Assembly: GCF_021532615.1 (NCBI RefSeq)
Contig: NZ_JAKGAQ010000001.1
Span: forward strand, 682,001-746,000
Source of the DNA: Octadecabacter dasysiphoniae
Lineage (GTDB): Bacteria > Pseudomonadota > Alphaproteobacteria > Rhodobacterales > Rhodobacteraceae
Direction: 5' to 3'
DNA length: 64,000 nucleotides
Shown here: one piece after another, positions 34,389-44,043 of the stretch
Layout of the letters: each line of letters opens with the position of its first letter
Position numbering within the stretch: position 1 is the stretch's first letter
Translations under genes and position numbers: made by a program
The notes under the pieces: model-generated
What the model saw: only the letters and a program-made list of their open reading frames with translations
What the model was told of the DNA's origin: nothing
Databases searched by the model: none

Positions 34389-34826
34389 TTAGGCGCGCAG
34401 GGCGGCCGCGGCCTCAGGTGACATCCCAAATCCTCGCGTGGCAATCGCGACAACCTTTTCTTCGGTATCGTGACGCAGCCCATCCGCATCCGCGACCTTC
34501 CACAGCGCAGACACGAGGTTGTCGCATTCCCCGCTGGTCACATCACAACTCAGGATATGAGCAAGCTCATCGGTGTCCGGCATCGCATCCTCGAGCTTTT
34601 CACATTCGGCGCGCATGCGTGCGGCCTCGACCGCGTTCAAATTATAAAGATCGGCGAGGAGAAGGTCGATTTCCTCAATCTCTTGGAACAAATACGCGCC
34701 ATCTGCCTTGGCGACCCGCACCAGCAAAGCCCCGAGCGCATGGCGTGCATCCGCCTCTGGCATGGAGGTGAAATCAGCCGCAGGGGCGCGAAGACGGGCT
34801 ATAATACGTTCAAACATGTTGTTCAT
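34389..34826 (-). CDS. TerB-like protein, first of two
   Basis: 145 residues from 34826 (a second ATG at 34817 is as good). It is paralogous to the protein at 33911: LLVRVAKADGAYLFQEIEEIDLLL and a second pattern KVADADGLRHDTEEKVV. The pair suggests gene duplication followed by divergence. It begins 30 bases after the rlmJ stop. No tellurite-resistance operon is present; function unknown. Confidence 0.85.
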   Translation of the reverse strand: MNNMFERIIARLRAPAADFTSMPEADARHALGALLVRVAKADGAYLFQEIEEIDLLLADLYNLNAVEAARMRAECEKLEDAMPDTDELAHILSCDVTSGECDNLVSALWKVADADGLRHDTEEKVVAIATRGFGMSPEAAAALRA

Positions 34827-34855
34827 TTTAGGCGTGTTAACTATTCTCGCAAGCC

Positions 34856-35626
34856 TCAAAGCGCGCCAAATTTGCCCCCGATGCGTGCAAGTTCGTCCTC
34901 AAGCCCCCAAGGCGCGTTCACAATCATCATACCAGACCCGACCATGCGGTGCCCGTCGCGCGCTGGCGGGAACGCGACCTCATGGAAAATCGCACCGGGA
35001 ATGTCGTTTTGCAGCGCGCGGATCATGCCACGATGGCGTTGATCCACAAGAATCGGATACCACAGCATCAACACACCAACGGGCCAGATTTTGGCGATCT
35101 TTGTCAAATGGCGGGGGATGTCGCGGTAGTCGTCTTTGACCTCATAGGACGGATCAACCAGCATCAACCCGCGGCGGGGCGTGGGCGGGCACTGCGAAAA
35201 GGCCATGTCGAACCCATCCTGACCGTGGACATGGACGCCGGGCACGACATCTTCCAAAATCATGCGTTCCAGTGGGTGCAGCTCGGCAACGTGCAACACA
35301 TCATCGCTGCGCAACATATGCGATGCGATCCATGGGCTGCCGGGGTAATTGGTGTCGCCGTTTTCGTCGCGACATGCCGCCAACGTTTTGGAATAGGGAT
35401 GATCGGCGTCAAACCAGCCCGCAACAGTTTCAATCCCCGCAGCCGCCTCTCCGGTTTTGACCGCCTCATCTGCCTCCAGATCATAAAGCCCGCGACCACC
35501 ATGGGTTTCGATATAACTCAGCGGCTTGTCCTTGCGGGTCATGTACTCCAACACCCAAGACAGCGTCGCGTGCTTGTGCACATCCGCAAGATTGCCTGCA
35601 TGATAAAGATGTTGATAAGACAGCAT
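34856..35626 (-). CDS. rlmJ: 23S rRNA (adenine(2030)-N6)-methyltransferase
   Basis: 256 residues. The start MLSYQHLYHAGNLADVHKHATL is the family hallmark, followed by YIETHGGRGLYDL (SAM site) and the catalytic LMLVDPSYEVKDDY (DPPY-like DPSY motif). RlmJ methylates A2030 of 23S rRNA. It is first in a long run of minus-strand genes leading into the TerB pair. The repeat copy B separates it from pyrG. Confidence 0.96.
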   Translation of the reverse strand: MLSYQHLYHAGNLADVHKHATLSWVLEYMTRKDKPLSYIETHGGRGLYDLEADEAVKTGEAAAGIETVAGWFDADHPYSKTLAACRDENGDTNYPGSPWIASHMLRSDDVLHVAELHPLERMILEDVVPGVHVHGQDGFDMAFSQCPPTPRRGLMLVDPSYEVKDDYRDIPRHLTKIAKIWPVGVLMLWYPILVDQRHRGMIRALQNDIPGAIFHEVAFPPARDGHRMVGSGMMIVNAPWGLEDELARIGGKFGAL

Positions 35627-35640
35627 CGCCCACTCCGCCC

Positions 35641-35713
35641 CCTTCTTTGGTTCACAAATATGCCGGGGGGTCTGGGGGGCTGGCCCCCCAGCGGATCGGA
35701 TGGGCGAAGCCCA
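35641..35713 (-). repeat. Intergenic 3'-end repeat, copy B
   Basis: Read on the minus strand after pyrG: hairpin ATGGGC/GCCCAT (35700-35713), hairpin TGGGGGGC/GCCCCCCA (35673-35690), then CCCCCCGGCATATTTGTGAACC and AAAGAAGG. Copies A (13305) and C (59739) share ATATTT..GAA.C..AGA.GGGG. It follows the pyrG stop by 7 bases. Confidence 0.75.
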
Positions 35714-35720
35714 TTCGAAT

Positions 35721-37364
35721 TCAGACCAAACGCGACGTTTCCACAGCGGCGCGCACGAAATCAGCGAACAACGGGTGGGGCGCGAAGGGTTTGGATTTCA
35801 ATTCAGGGTGGAACTGTACGCCGATGAACCACGGATGGTCTGTCCATTCCACGATCTCCGGCAGTTTGCCGTCCGGTGACATGCCCGAAAACACAAGGCC
35901 CGCTTTCTCAAGCTGCTCGCGGTATTTTGTGTCCACCTCGTAGCGGTGGCGGTGGCGTTCTTCGATGGCCAGTGATCCGTAAATCTCGGCCACTTTGGAC
36001 CCGGCGGTCAGCGTCGCATCATAGGACCCAAGGCGCATGGTGCCACCTTTGTCGTCGTCCGCTTTGCGTTTCACTTTCGCGTTGCCCTGCACCCATTCTT
36101 TCAGGTGGTAGACCACAGGTTCGAACCGTTTGCGGCCTGCTTCGTGGTCGAATTCTTCTGATCCGGCTTCGGTCATACCTGCCACGTTGCGCGCGGCCTC
36201 GATCACGGCCATTTGCATCCCCAAACAGATGCCGAAATACGGAATTTTGCGCGTGCGTGCGAATTCTGCTGCTTTGATTTTGCCTTCGGTGCCGCGTTCG
36301 CCAAAGCCGCCGGGCACCAAGATCGCGTGATACCCTTCGAGGTGAGGGGCCGCGTCTTCTGTGTCGAACACTTCCGCGTCGACCCATTTGACGTTTACTT
36401 TGACACGGTTGGCCATGCCGCCGTGGGTCAGCGCCTCTTTGAAGGATTTGTAGGCGTCTTCAAGCTGGGTGTATTTGCCAACAATCGCGATGTTCACTTC
36501 GCCGTCAGTGGAATGGATGCGGTCATAGACATCGTTCCACACGGTCAGGTCGGGCTTGGGGGCGGGGTTGATGTTGAACGCATCCAGCACCGCCTGATCA
36601 AGGCCCTGTTTGTGATAGGCCAGCGGCGCTTCGTAGATGGATTTCAGATCATAGGCGGCGACGACGGCTTCTTTGCGCACGTTGCAAAACAGCGCGATCT
36701 TTTCGCGTTCTTTTTCGGGAATGTCATGTTCGGACCGGCAAACCAGAATATCGGGCGCGATGCCGATGGATTGCAGTTCTTTGACGCTGTGCTGGGTCGG
36801 CTTTGTCTTCAGCTCTCCCGACGCCGCAAGGTAGGGCAGCAACGTGAGGTGCATGAAAATACATTCACCGCGGGGTTTGTCGTGGCTGAACTGGCGGATG
36901 GCCTCAAAAAACGGTAGGCCTTCGATGTCGCCGACTGTGCCGCCGATTTCGCACAGCATGAAATCAACTTCGTCTTCGCCGATATTGATGAAATCCTTGA
37001 TCTCGTTTGTGACGTGGGGGACCACCTGAATGGTTTTGCCCAGATAATCGCCGCGCCGTTCTTTTTCGAGGACATTGGAATAGACCCGCCCCGATGAAAC
37101 AGAATCCGTCATGCGCGCGGGCACACCGGTGAACCGTTCGTAGTGCCCAAGGTCCAGATCGGTTTCCGCGCCGTCGTCCGTCACAAACACTTCGCCGTGT
37201 TCAAAGGGCGACATCGTGCCGGGATCAACGTTGAGGTAGGGATCAAGTTTGCGCAGCCGGACCGAGAACCCGCGGGCCTGCAACAGCGATCCGAGAGCAG
37301 CAGAAGCAAGGCCCTTGCCAAGCGAGGACACAACCCCACCAGTGATAAAAACGAAACGCGCCAT
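35721..37364 (-). CDS. pyrG: CTP synthase
   Basis: 547 residues. It makes CTP from UTP with glutamine. The N-terminal amidoligase domain shows [23 protein letters not shown] and [12 protein letters not shown]; the C-terminal class I GATase shows the catalytic GICLGMQ, plus the HPE-containing end ([12 protein letters not shown]). The gene order secG-pyrG is typical for alphaproteobacteria. It ends at repeat copy B. Confidence 0.98.
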   Translation of the reverse strand: MARFVFITGGVVSSLGKGLASAALGSLLQARGFSVRLRKLDPYLNVDPGTMSPFEHGEVFVTDDGAETDLDLGHYERFTGVPARMTDSVSSGRVYSNVLEKERRGDYLGKTIQVVPHVTNEIKDFINIGEDEVDFMLCEIGGTVGDIEGLPFFEAIRQFSHDKPRGECIFMHLTLLPYLAASGELKTKPTQHSVKELQSIGIAPDILVCRSEHDIPEKEREKIALFCNVRKEAVVAAYDLKSIYEAPLAYHKQGLDQAVLDAFNINPAPKPDLTVWNDVYDRIHSTDGEVNIAIVGKYTQLEDAYKSFKEALTHGGMANRVKVNVKWVDAEVFDTEDAAPHLEGYHAILVPGGFGERGTEGKIKAAEFARTRKIPYFGICLGMQMAVIEAARNVAGMTEAGSEEFDHEAGRKRFEPVVYHLKEWVQGNAKVKRKADDDKGGTMRLGSYDATLTAGSKVAEIYGSLAIEERHRHRYEVDTKYREQLEKAGLVFSGMSPDGKLPEIVEWTDHPWFIGVQFHPELKSKPFAPHPLFADFVRAAVETSRLV

Positions 37365-37565
37365 GAAGCAGGTGTCCCCCGAGAAAGTCTAAATTATGTG
37401 GATTACACCCCGCCAATCACATGCCAGATGCGATGTATCACGGGATTTAACTATGGCGGATTCGCGTGGATTTGGCAACCAGCCCCGCGCACTTTAGCAT
37501 CCGATTTCCAAACAAAAATCGCAATATCGAGTGGTTAGAAGGCCTTAGTCCGCAACAGATAGTGG

Positions 37566-37937
37566 TTAGTCGGCGTCTGGAACCAGCGGTGCATCGCTTG
37601 GCACGGCGGGTGTCGGGGGCAGCAGGCTTTCGCCCGCGCTTGGTGCGCCTTCGGTCTGTTGCGTCGGGGGCAAAAGCGCGTCACCGCCAACAACGGACGC
37701 ATCGCTTGCCTGACGGGCAGACAGGATTGTCAGCGCGATGGACGTGCAGATAAACGCAATCGCCAAAAGCCATGTGACCTTGCCCAATGCCGTCGCCGCA
37801 GAGCGACCAGACATGGCACCACCGCCACCGCCGCCGCCACCAATGCCAAGACCGCCACCTTCAGAACGCTGCAACAGCACCACGCCAATCAGCGACAGCG
37901 CGAGCAACAAGTGGACGACAAGAACGACATTTTCCAT
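37566..37937 (-). CDS. secG: Preprotein translocase subunit SecG
   Basis: 123 residues. Two membrane segments (about 2-22 and 52-72) flank the SecG loop LLQRSEGGGLGIGGG with the family Gly run, and the TALGKVTWLLAIAF helix. The Pro/Ala/Asp-rich C-terminal tail is common in Rhodobacterales. It is part of the SecYEG channel. It precedes pyrG by a 201-base gap holding no recognised gene. Confidence 0.93.
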   Translation of the reverse strand: MENVVLVVHLLLALSLIGVVLLQRSEGGGLGIGGGGGGGGAMSGRSAATALGKVTWLLAIAFICTSIALTILSARQASDASVVGGDALLPPTQQTEGAPSAGESLLPPTPAVPSDAPLVPDAD

Positions 37938-38018
37938 GGAGCGGACCTTTGGCGGAAGAACGAGTGGTACTTAGAAGCGAAAGGGAGGTGCTGCAACCCC
38001 CCAAACTTGCCAAATCGT

Positions 38019-38417
38019 TTAGTCGTCCACATCGTCCATATCTGCTTGCCCTGACAGACGGCGGCGCACATGGGACCACGACAGCCCGATGCCCAGCACA
38101 AAAGACAGTGCAATCAGGGCGATCCATGTGTTTGCAGTGGGGTTTTCAAAGCTCATCCAGCCCAGATCAAACGCGACCCAAAGCCCTGCGGCGACAAGCG
38201 CCAGAACCAGCGCCATGCCAACCGGCCCGATGGATCGCATCGTGGCGCGCATGTAAATGATATAGCCGATGATCAGGATCAGACCGATCAACACGGCGAC
38301 AGACAGGTTTTCGCGCCCCGACGTCATGACCCATGTCGAAAAGTTCCACTCTGTCGGATTGAACGTCGCCGCCAGAAGCAAAAAGGCAAAAAGCCACCGC
38401 ACAAGAAAACCAGCCAT
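38019..38417 (-). CDS. DUF6524-like membrane protein
   Basis: 132 residues with about four hydrophobic segments (5-20, 35-55, 65-85, 95-115) and an acidic end (DMDDVDD). FNPTEWNFSTWV in the first loop is a feature seen in this small family of unknown function. It is divergent from purA. Nothing else about its role can be read. Confidence 0.8.
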   Translation of the reverse strand: MAGFLVRWLFAFLLLAATFNPTEWNFSTWVMTSGRENLSVAVLIGLILIIGYIIYMRATMRSIGPVGMALVLALVAAGLWVAFDLGWMSFENPTANTWIALIALSFVLGIGLSWSHVRRRLSGQADMDDVDD

Positions 38418-38559
38418 TTCACACCTCGGTTGTGTCGTTTTGCGGGCAGAATGGCCGTGGCATGTGCCTGTGTCCAGCCGATGGGTGCAATTGTGCGCTT
38501 TCCCCCTGCGGGTTGTTGCCCTATGACGTGCACGGGTTTGACCTCAGGGGATATGAAAA

Positions 38560-39855
38560 ATGGCGAATGTGGTGGTTGTCGGCGCACAATGGGGCGACGA
38601 AGGCAAAGGCAAGATCGTGGACTGGCTGTCGGAACGCGCCGATGTGATCGCGCGGTTTCAGGGTGGCCACAACGCGGGCCACACGTTGGTTATCGACGCC
38701 AAGGTTTACAAATTGCACGCGCTGCCCTCGGGCGTTGTGCGGGGCGGCAAATTGTCGGTCATCGGTAACGGTGTTGTTCTCGACCCGTGGCACCTGATGA
38801 AAGAGATCGCCACGATTGAAGCGCAGGACGTCACCATCAACCCCGACTGCCTGATGATCGCCGAAAACACGCCGCTGATTTTGCCGCTGCATGGGGAACT
38901 TGACCGCCTGCGCGAAGAAGCCGCGAGCGCGGGCACCAAAATTGGCACGACAGGGCGCGGCATTGGCCCCGCCTATGAAGACAAAGTCGGGCGCCGTTCG
39001 ATCCGCGTGGCTGATCTGGCGGATGATGCGACGTTGCAGGCCCGTGTGGACCGCGCGTTGCAACACCACAACCCGCTGCGTAAAGGTTTGGGGTATGATG
39101 AAGTGGACCGCGAGGCATTGCTGGCGGACCTTCGTGAAATCGCCCCGAAAATCCTGCCGTTCGCCGCACCTGTCTGGAAAGTGCTGGCCGAAAAACGCAA
39201 AGCCGGAAAGCGGATTTTGTTTGAAGGCGCGCAAGGGGCGTTGCTGGATATCGATTTCGGAACCTACCCGTTTGTGACGTCGTCCAACGTGATTGCAGGG
39301 CAGGCGGCGACGGGTGTTGGCCTTGGCCCGACGGCGATCGATTATGTGCTTGGCATCGTCAAAGCCTACACCACCCGTGTGGGTGAGGGGCCGTTTCCGA
39401 CCGAACTGGAAGACGAAGACGGCCAGCGATTGGGCGAACGCGGCCATGAATTTGGCACAACAACCGGGCGCAAACGCCGCTGTGGCTGGTTTGATGCGGC
39501 GCTGCTGCGCCAGACCTGTGCGACGTCTGGAATCACCGGGATTTGCCTGACGAAACTGGATGTTCTGGACGGGTTCGAGACGCTGAAAATCTGTGTCGGC
39601 TATGATCTGGACGGTGAACGTCTTGATTACCTGCCAACGGCCGCAGAACAACAGGCCCGTTGCACACCGATCTATGAGGAAATGCCGGGCTGGTCTGACA
39701 GCACCGAAGGGGCGCGGTCTTGGGCTGACCTTCCTGCGGCGGCGATTAAATATGTGCGCCGCGTGGAAGAGTTGATCGACTGCCCTGTCGCGCTAGTTTC
39801 CACATCACCCGAGCGCGAGGACACGATCCTCGTGACGGACCCGTTTGCGGATTAA
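38560..39855 (+). CDS. purA: Adenylosuccinate synthetase
   Basis: 431 residues. It joins IMP and aspartate with GTP, committing to AMP. The N-terminus [16 protein letters not shown] carries the GTP-binding P-loop; GGHNAGHT, the [14 protein letters not shown] switch and the late [12 protein letters not shown] segment are all present. A DUF2842 gene follows 9 bases later, as usual in Rhodobacterales. Confidence 0.98.
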   Translation: MANVVVVGAQWGDEGKGKIVDWLSERADVIARFQGGHNAGHTLVIDAKVYKLHALPSGVVRGGKLSVIGNGVVLDPWHLMKEIATIEAQDVTINPDCLMIAENTPLILPLHGELDRLREEAASAGTKIGTTGRGIGPAYEDKVGRRSIRVADLADDATLQARVDRALQHHNPLRKGLGYDEVDREALLADLREIAPKILPFAAPVWKVLAEKRKAGKRILFEGAQGALLDIDFGTYPFVTSSNVIAGQAATGVGLGPTAIDYVLGIVKAYTTRVGEGPFPTELEDEDGQRLGERGHEFGTTTGRKRRCGWFDAALLRQTCATSGITGICLTKLDVLDGFETLKICVGYDLDGERLDYLPTAAEQQARCTPIYEEMPGWSDSTEGARSWADLPAAAIKYVRRVEELIDCPVALVSTSPEREDTILVTDPFAD

Positions 39856-39864
39856 GAGGCACAG

Positions 39865-40095
39865 ATGGCACTGACACATAAGGCAAAGAAACGCTGGTCG
39901 CTGGTGATTTTACTGGTCGGATTGCCTGTGTACATTGTGTCGGCCGTGACGATTTTGAACGTGCTTTACCCTGATCCGAACGCCCGCGCGCCCTTTTGGG
40001 TCGAGCTGGGGATTTACATCGGACTAGGTGTACTTTGGGCGTTTCCGTTCAAGTTCATGTTCAAAGGCATCGGCCAAGCCGACCCGAACGGTTAA
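39865..40095 (+). CDS. DUF2842 small membrane protein
   Basis: 76 residues, two membrane segments (about 14-32 and 47-68). The sequence TLNVLYPDPNARAP-like loop with FWVELGIYIGLGVLWAFPF matches DUF2842. Function unknown. It lies 9 bases after purA and shares its transcript; AAGAGG lies before the start. Confidence 0.92.
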   Translation: MALTHKAKKRWSLVILLVGLPVYIVSAVTILNVLYPDPNARAPFWVELGIYIGLGVLWAFPFKFMFKGIGQADPNG

Positions 40096-40174
40096 GACGC
40101 GGAGCCGCTGCGCGGCGCAGTTTTGTTTGGCGTGTGTGGCTGGCACGAGACAATCGCGGAGACGTTGCGCATGT

Positions 40175-40212
40175 AAAAACGGCGCGAAGGACATGCCTAC
40201 GCGCCGTTTTAT
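40175..40212. terminator. Bidirectional terminator between DUF2842 and the 706-residue protein
   Basis: AAAACGGCGCG pairs perfectly with CGCGCCGTTTT. A-rich and T-rich flanks on the two sides allow use on both strands, which suits the convergent genes. Confidence 0.85.
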
Positions 40213-40229
40213 TATTTATAATAGATGCC

Positions 40230-42350
40230 TTAGCTGGCGCGACGTTCCGGGTTGAAGCGGCTGTCGTCTGCGACCTGGAACCGGCCATTGCGCACTTTCG
40301 TGAAGCGGCCCGCGCTGATCAGTTCGGCAAAGCTGCGCAATTCGTCTTCGCGTTTGAAGTCGTCAGCGGCCACAGCGCGCACACGGCGCAGGATTTGTGG
40401 GCGTGAAAACTCGTCCGCGCCTTCAACGAAGGCCGTGTAGGCGGCGGCTGCTTCAAGAAGATCACGCAGTTCGGTTGCACCCATGTTGTCTGCAAATTCT
40501 GCAAACGATCCGGATGCGCGCGGTTCGCGTTCGACTTCTTTGCGTGCGGCAACGCGGCGTGGAACGACAGGGCCGTCACGGCGTGCTTCGGCCTCTGCAA
40601 GATCAACGCGCTGTGCGGCGACCAGTTTCAATGGCGCGGGGCGTGGGCGTTCTGTGCGTGTCCCTGTGCGAACCACGGGGCGCGGACGTGCGCCCCCGCT
40701 TGCCTCTGGCCCGACGGCTTCGGAGAGGTCATTGCGGAATGCGTTTTCCACGTCTTGACCATCGTCATCAGGTTCTCCGACTTGGCGGGCTGCTTCTTTG
40801 GCGGCAACTGCGGCCTTGAGTTGCGCAATTGCGTCGCGACGGCGGCTGCCCTCGGGTTCTTTCATTTGCGCATCTGTTTCGTCCATCAGACGATCAAGGG
40901 CTGCGTCATCGACCTGCGGGTCGTCGGACATGAAATCAGCGGCGTCGTCTTGTGCGGCATCATTCGAGGCGTCAGCCTGTGGGTCTGATGTTTCGTGGTC
41001 CGACAAAGCGTTTGCCACTGCGTCAACAGTTTCGTCCGCGTCAACAGCCGGTTCTTCGGCTGCGATATCGGCTGCGGCATCGTCCTGAATGGCCTGAAGA
41101 TCCTGGGCAAGATCAGCGTCATCGACACCGGACATGTCGTCGGTGAAATCGCTGTCTTCCAGGTAGTCGTCCAAGTCATCCGCACCGTCCAAAAAGCCGA
41201 AATCGGGGCCTGTTGCTGTCGCGGCTGCGTCTTCTGCCTGAGCTTTTTCAGCAGCTTCGTCGGCCATGGCCTTTTCGAAATCGGCGCGTTTCATGCGCAC
41301 GACACGGGCACGTGGTTGGTCCGGTTCTGCCTCTGCTTCCGGTTCGGCGTCAGACGTTTCTACCTCTGGTTCCGCTTCAGCGTCGCCTTCGGAATGATGC
41401 GCCATGACCCGAGAGATCATGTCATTTCCATCTTCGGCGTCCGGTGCGGGCGCGTCTGGTTCGGCGACCACTTCATCGGTGTCCACACCGAGATCATCGG
41501 CCGGGGTTTCGGCATCTGCGACGTCCGGTGCTTGCGTTTGTGGCAAGAACTGTTCGGTCAGATCATCCGCCGACGCGGTGTCTTCATCGGTATCCGCAGC
41601 GCCGACGACGGCGCGGATGCGCTGTAGTTTCGCGGCAACGCTGTCGGTGTCTGGATGCGCGGGGGCTGATGGGGCAGCCTTGGGAATTTCGGGGGCTGAA
41701 CCGTCCGCCGCGAGCATAGAAGACGGCACATCGTCGTGCGTTTCTTCGACATCGGGTTCGGTGGTCCCCTCCGAAGCGTCTGCCGTCGCAGTGCTTTCGG
41801 ATTCTGAAATCGCGTCGTTGTCCGCATCTTCTGCGGCGTCGCGGGCGTCTTCTGCGGCCTTGGCGTCTGCTTGTGCGTCCGCTTTGGTCTGGGCATCGGC
41901 CTTTGCTTGCGCGTCTGCCTTGGCCTGTTCCTTTTCAGCCTGCTTGGCGGCCTTTTCGGCGGCTTTTGCTTCTGCTTTTGCAGCGGCTTTGGCGGCTTTG
42001 CGTGCGGCTTTTGCGGCCTTGCGGTCTGCCTCTACCTTGGCGCGGGATGCGTCATCGTGGACTTTGGCAGCGCTGTCGTCTGACTGGTCTGTCAGGGCAG
42101 CGGCGCGCAGGACGATTCCGTCCTCGTCCATCGTGGCATCCACACGGCGCGAAATTTCACGCTCGGCGATTTTTGCCAGCATTTCTGCGTCTGGGGTGGG
42201 CGGTTCCGCCCCGAAGTACCTGTCATCAGAGGCAAGACCGCGGAAATATTCCGCAATCGCTTTCATCGTGTTGAAGGAATCATCGAATCCTTCAAGCGTG
42301 CACGAAAAAGTGCCATAGGAGACGGTAAGAATTTTGCTCGTTCCAACCAT
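40230..42350 (-). CDS. Large Rhodobacterales protein with conserved ends and disordered middle
   Basis: 706 residues. N-terminal part (1-60): SKILTVSYGTFSCTLEGFDDSFNTMKAIAEYFRGLA, apparently a folded module. Residues about 90-165 are an Ala/Lys/Glu-rich coiled region (KAAKAARKAAKAAAKAE-type), about 170-480 are acidic low complexity, and the C-terminus (about 605-695) is a conserved helical domain (ATELRDLLEAAAAYTAFVEG, later FAELISAGRFTKVRNGRFQV). Similar proteins occur in Rhodobacterales with unknown function; some annotations differ. The layout suggests a scaffold joining two binding ends. It is divergent from thiN. Confidence 0.9.
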   Translation of the reverse strand: MVGTSKILTVSYGTFSCTLEGFDDSFNTMKAIAEYFRGLASDDRYFGAEPPTPDAEMLAKIAEREISRRVDATMDEDGIVLRAAALTDQSDDSAAKVHDDASRAKVEADRKAAKAARKAAKAAAKAEAKAAEKAAKQAEKEQAKADAQAKADAQTKADAQADAKAAEDARDAAEDADNDAISESESTATADASEGTTEPDVEETHDDVPSSMLAADGSAPEIPKAAPSAPAHPDTDSVAAKLQRIRAVVGAADTDEDTASADDLTEQFLPQTQAPDVADAETPADDLGVDTDEVVAEPDAPAPDAEDGNDMISRVMAHHSEGDAEAEPEVETSDAEPEAEAEPDQPRARVVRMKRADFEKAMADEAAEKAQAEDAAATATGPDFGFLDGADDLDDYLEDSDFTDDMSGVDDADLAQDLQAIQDDAAADIAAEEPAVDADETVDAVANALSDHETSDPQADASNDAAQDDAADFMSDDPQVDDAALDRLMDETDAQMKEPEGSRRRDAIAQLKAAVAAKEAARQVGEPDDDGQDVENAFRNDLSEAVGPEASGGARPRPVVRTGTRTERPRPAPLKLVAAQRVDLAEAEARRDGPVVPRRVAARKEVEREPRASGSFAEFADNMGATELRDLLEAAAAYTAFVEGADEFSRPQILRRVRAVAADDFKREDELRSFAELISAGRFTKVRNGRFQVADDSRFNPERRAS

Positions 42351-42410
42351 TGTTTGCTCGCTTTCTACCCAACCAGTGACATTCTGTTTACCATCAATTG
42401 GTTCGTAATC

Positions 42411-42423
42411 CGGTACAGTACCG
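42411..42423. promoter_or_regulatory. Dyad between the 706-residue gene and thiN
   Basis: CGGTAC-A-GTACCG is a perfect dyad in the 138-base divergent spacer, 61 bases before the 706-residue start and 66 before thiN. It may be an operator; no regulator is assigned. Confidence 0.4.
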
Positions 42424-42488
42424 CGATAAAGTGGGTATTATTTCGTGACCGTTTTAAGGCATGTTTCCAAAATTAGGGGTAATCAAAC

Positions 42489-43175
42489 GTGAACCAGCCG
42501 ATTGTTTCAAGTCCGCGTCCAATCACATTGATCGGTGGCGCCGACCCTGCACCCGGCATCCTTACTGTTGCGTTAAAATTAGGCGAAACGGTGGTTTGTG
42601 CAGATGGCGGGGCCAACCATGCGCTGTGGGCCGAGCTTAACCCAGTTGCTGTGATTGGCGATATGGATTCGATTTCAGACGCCGCGCGCGATGCATTTGC
42701 ACAGGTTTTGCACCCCATCGCCGAGCAGGACAGCACCGATTTTGACAAAGCGCTTCGTCATATTGAGGCGCCTTTGGTTCTGGGCGTCGGGTTTAGCGGG
42801 GCGCGGCTGGATCATGAGCTGGGGTCGATGACTGTCCTGACGCGCCATCCGGACCGGCGCTGTATCCTGATCGGGGAAGACACGATTGTTTTGTTGTGCC
42901 CGCCTGAAATCGTCCTTGATCTGGCGGAAGCATCGCCTGTGTCGCTGTATCCGATGGCGGAAGTGGCGTGTGAGAGTGACGGGTTGCGCTGGGCGACAAA
43001 CGGTTTGCGGTTTGCGCCGGATGCGCGGGTGGGGACGTTGAACAAGGCGACGGGGCCTGTGACGCTGCGCCCGGATGCGGCCAAGATGTTGCTGATCCTG
43101 CCGCGCGATGCGTTGGACGTTACTGTGCGGGCGTTGCAGGAACAGCCCGCGACATGGCCCGTTCGCGCAGGATAA
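42489..43175 (+). CDS. Thiamine diphosphokinase
   Basis: 228 residues from a GTG at 42489, with AGGGG nearby. It converts thiamine to thiamine diphosphate. VVCADGGANHAL, VIGDMDSIS and EQDSTDFDKAL are signature motifs, and GARLDHELG follows. The end overlaps the convergent DMT gene by 56 bases, an unusually long overlap, yet both reading frames are protein-like to their ends. Upstream is a divergent 706-residue gene. Confidence 0.93.
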   Translation: MNQPIVSSPRPITLIGGADPAPGILTVALKLGETVVCADGGANHALWAELNPVAVIGDMDSISDAARDAFAQVLHPIAEQDSTDFDKALRHIEAPLVLGVGFSGARLDHELGSMTVLTRHPDRRCILIGEDTIVLLCPPEIVLDLAEASPVSLYPMAEVACESDGLRWATNGLRFAPDARVGTLNKATGPVTLRPDAAKMLLILPRDALDVTVRALQEQPATWPVRAG

Positions 43176-44025
43176 TATAAAGCCCCGCGGCGACCGTGAT
43201 GCAGATGCCAAGGGCGGCCAGCCCGTTGGGCAAGTCTTTGAAGATCACAAAGCCGATGACTGTGCCGATGGGAATTTCGAGGTATTGCATCGGGGCGAGG
43301 GTGGCAGAGGGGGCGAACCGCAGGCTCCACGTCATGAGCAAATGGGCGACGGTGCCAAGGCAGCCCAATATAGCGAGCAAGATCCACGCACCGTTCGGGA
43401 TGGGATGCACCGCCAGCACAGGAATAGCTGGAAAGGCGATCAGTGCCAGCCCGACGATGGGCACGGCCATTATACCCGACAGCGCCTGTAATCCGATGGG
43501 GTCCACGTCTTTGGCGATCTGGCGGGTGACCAGCATGAACAGTGCAAAAACCACGGCCACGCCAAGGGGCAGCAGCGCGGGAAGGCCGACCGCAACGAAG
43601 TTGGGCTGCACGACCAGCAGGGTGCCGATGAAGCCAACGGCGCAGGCCGTGAGGCGGTGCGGGCCGACGTGTTCGTTCAGATAGACGCGGCCCAGCAGCA
43701 ACATGATGAACGGCATCATAAAGGCGATGGCGATGGCGTCTGCCAGATCAAGATATTGCAGGGACGAAAACATCAGGCCGATCCCGCAGATGTGCAAGAC
43801 CGTGCGTATCCCTGTCAGCCGGATCAGCCGCGCGCCCGATGGCAGCGGGTATTTGAACAACCAGACCAGCGGCATGAGCAGCAGCACCTGAACCGAAAAG
43901 CGCACGAACACCAGAAAGCCGACGGACAATTGGCCGCCCAGCAGTTTTGCCATGGCGTCGCCCAGCGGGGCGAGCACACAAAAGCCGAGCATCAGCAGGA
44001 TTCCGAGGAAGGGGCGATCTGTCAT
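43120..44025 (-). CDS. DMT-superfamily (EamA) transporter
   Basis: 301 residues with ten hydrophobic segments and two EamA repeats. It begins FLGILLMLGFCVLAPLGDAMAKLLGG-like. It probably exports metabolites. It lies 18 bases after a paralogue, forming a tandem operon. The last 56 bases overlap the convergent thiamine diphosphokinase gene. Substrate unknown. Confidence 0.9.
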   Translation of the reverse strand: MTDRPFLGILLMLGFCVLAPLGDAMAKLLGGQLSVGFLVFVRFSVQVLLLMPLVWLFKYPLPSGARLIRLTGIRTVLHICGIGLMFSSLQYLDLADAIAIAFMMPFIMLLLGRVYLNEHVGPHRLTACAVGFIGTLLVVQPNFVAVGLPALLPLGVAVVFALFMLVTRQIAKDVDPIGLQALSGIMAVPIVGLALIAFPAIPVLAVHPIPNGAWILLAILGCLGTVAHLLMTWSLRFAPSATLAPMQYLEIPIGTVIGFVIFKDLPNGLAALGICITVAAGLYIILRERAMSRAVPATPAQ

Positions 44026-44043
44026 GATGGCACGCTAGGACAC

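Noticed and set aside
33911..34826. Tellurite-resistance operon
   Set aside because: Only TerB-like domains are present; terC, terD, terZ and terA are absent.
41404..42318. 304-codon Ser/Ala-rich frame on the plus strand
   Set aside because: It is the mirror of the low-complexity middle of the 706-residue protein; no ribosome site or fold.
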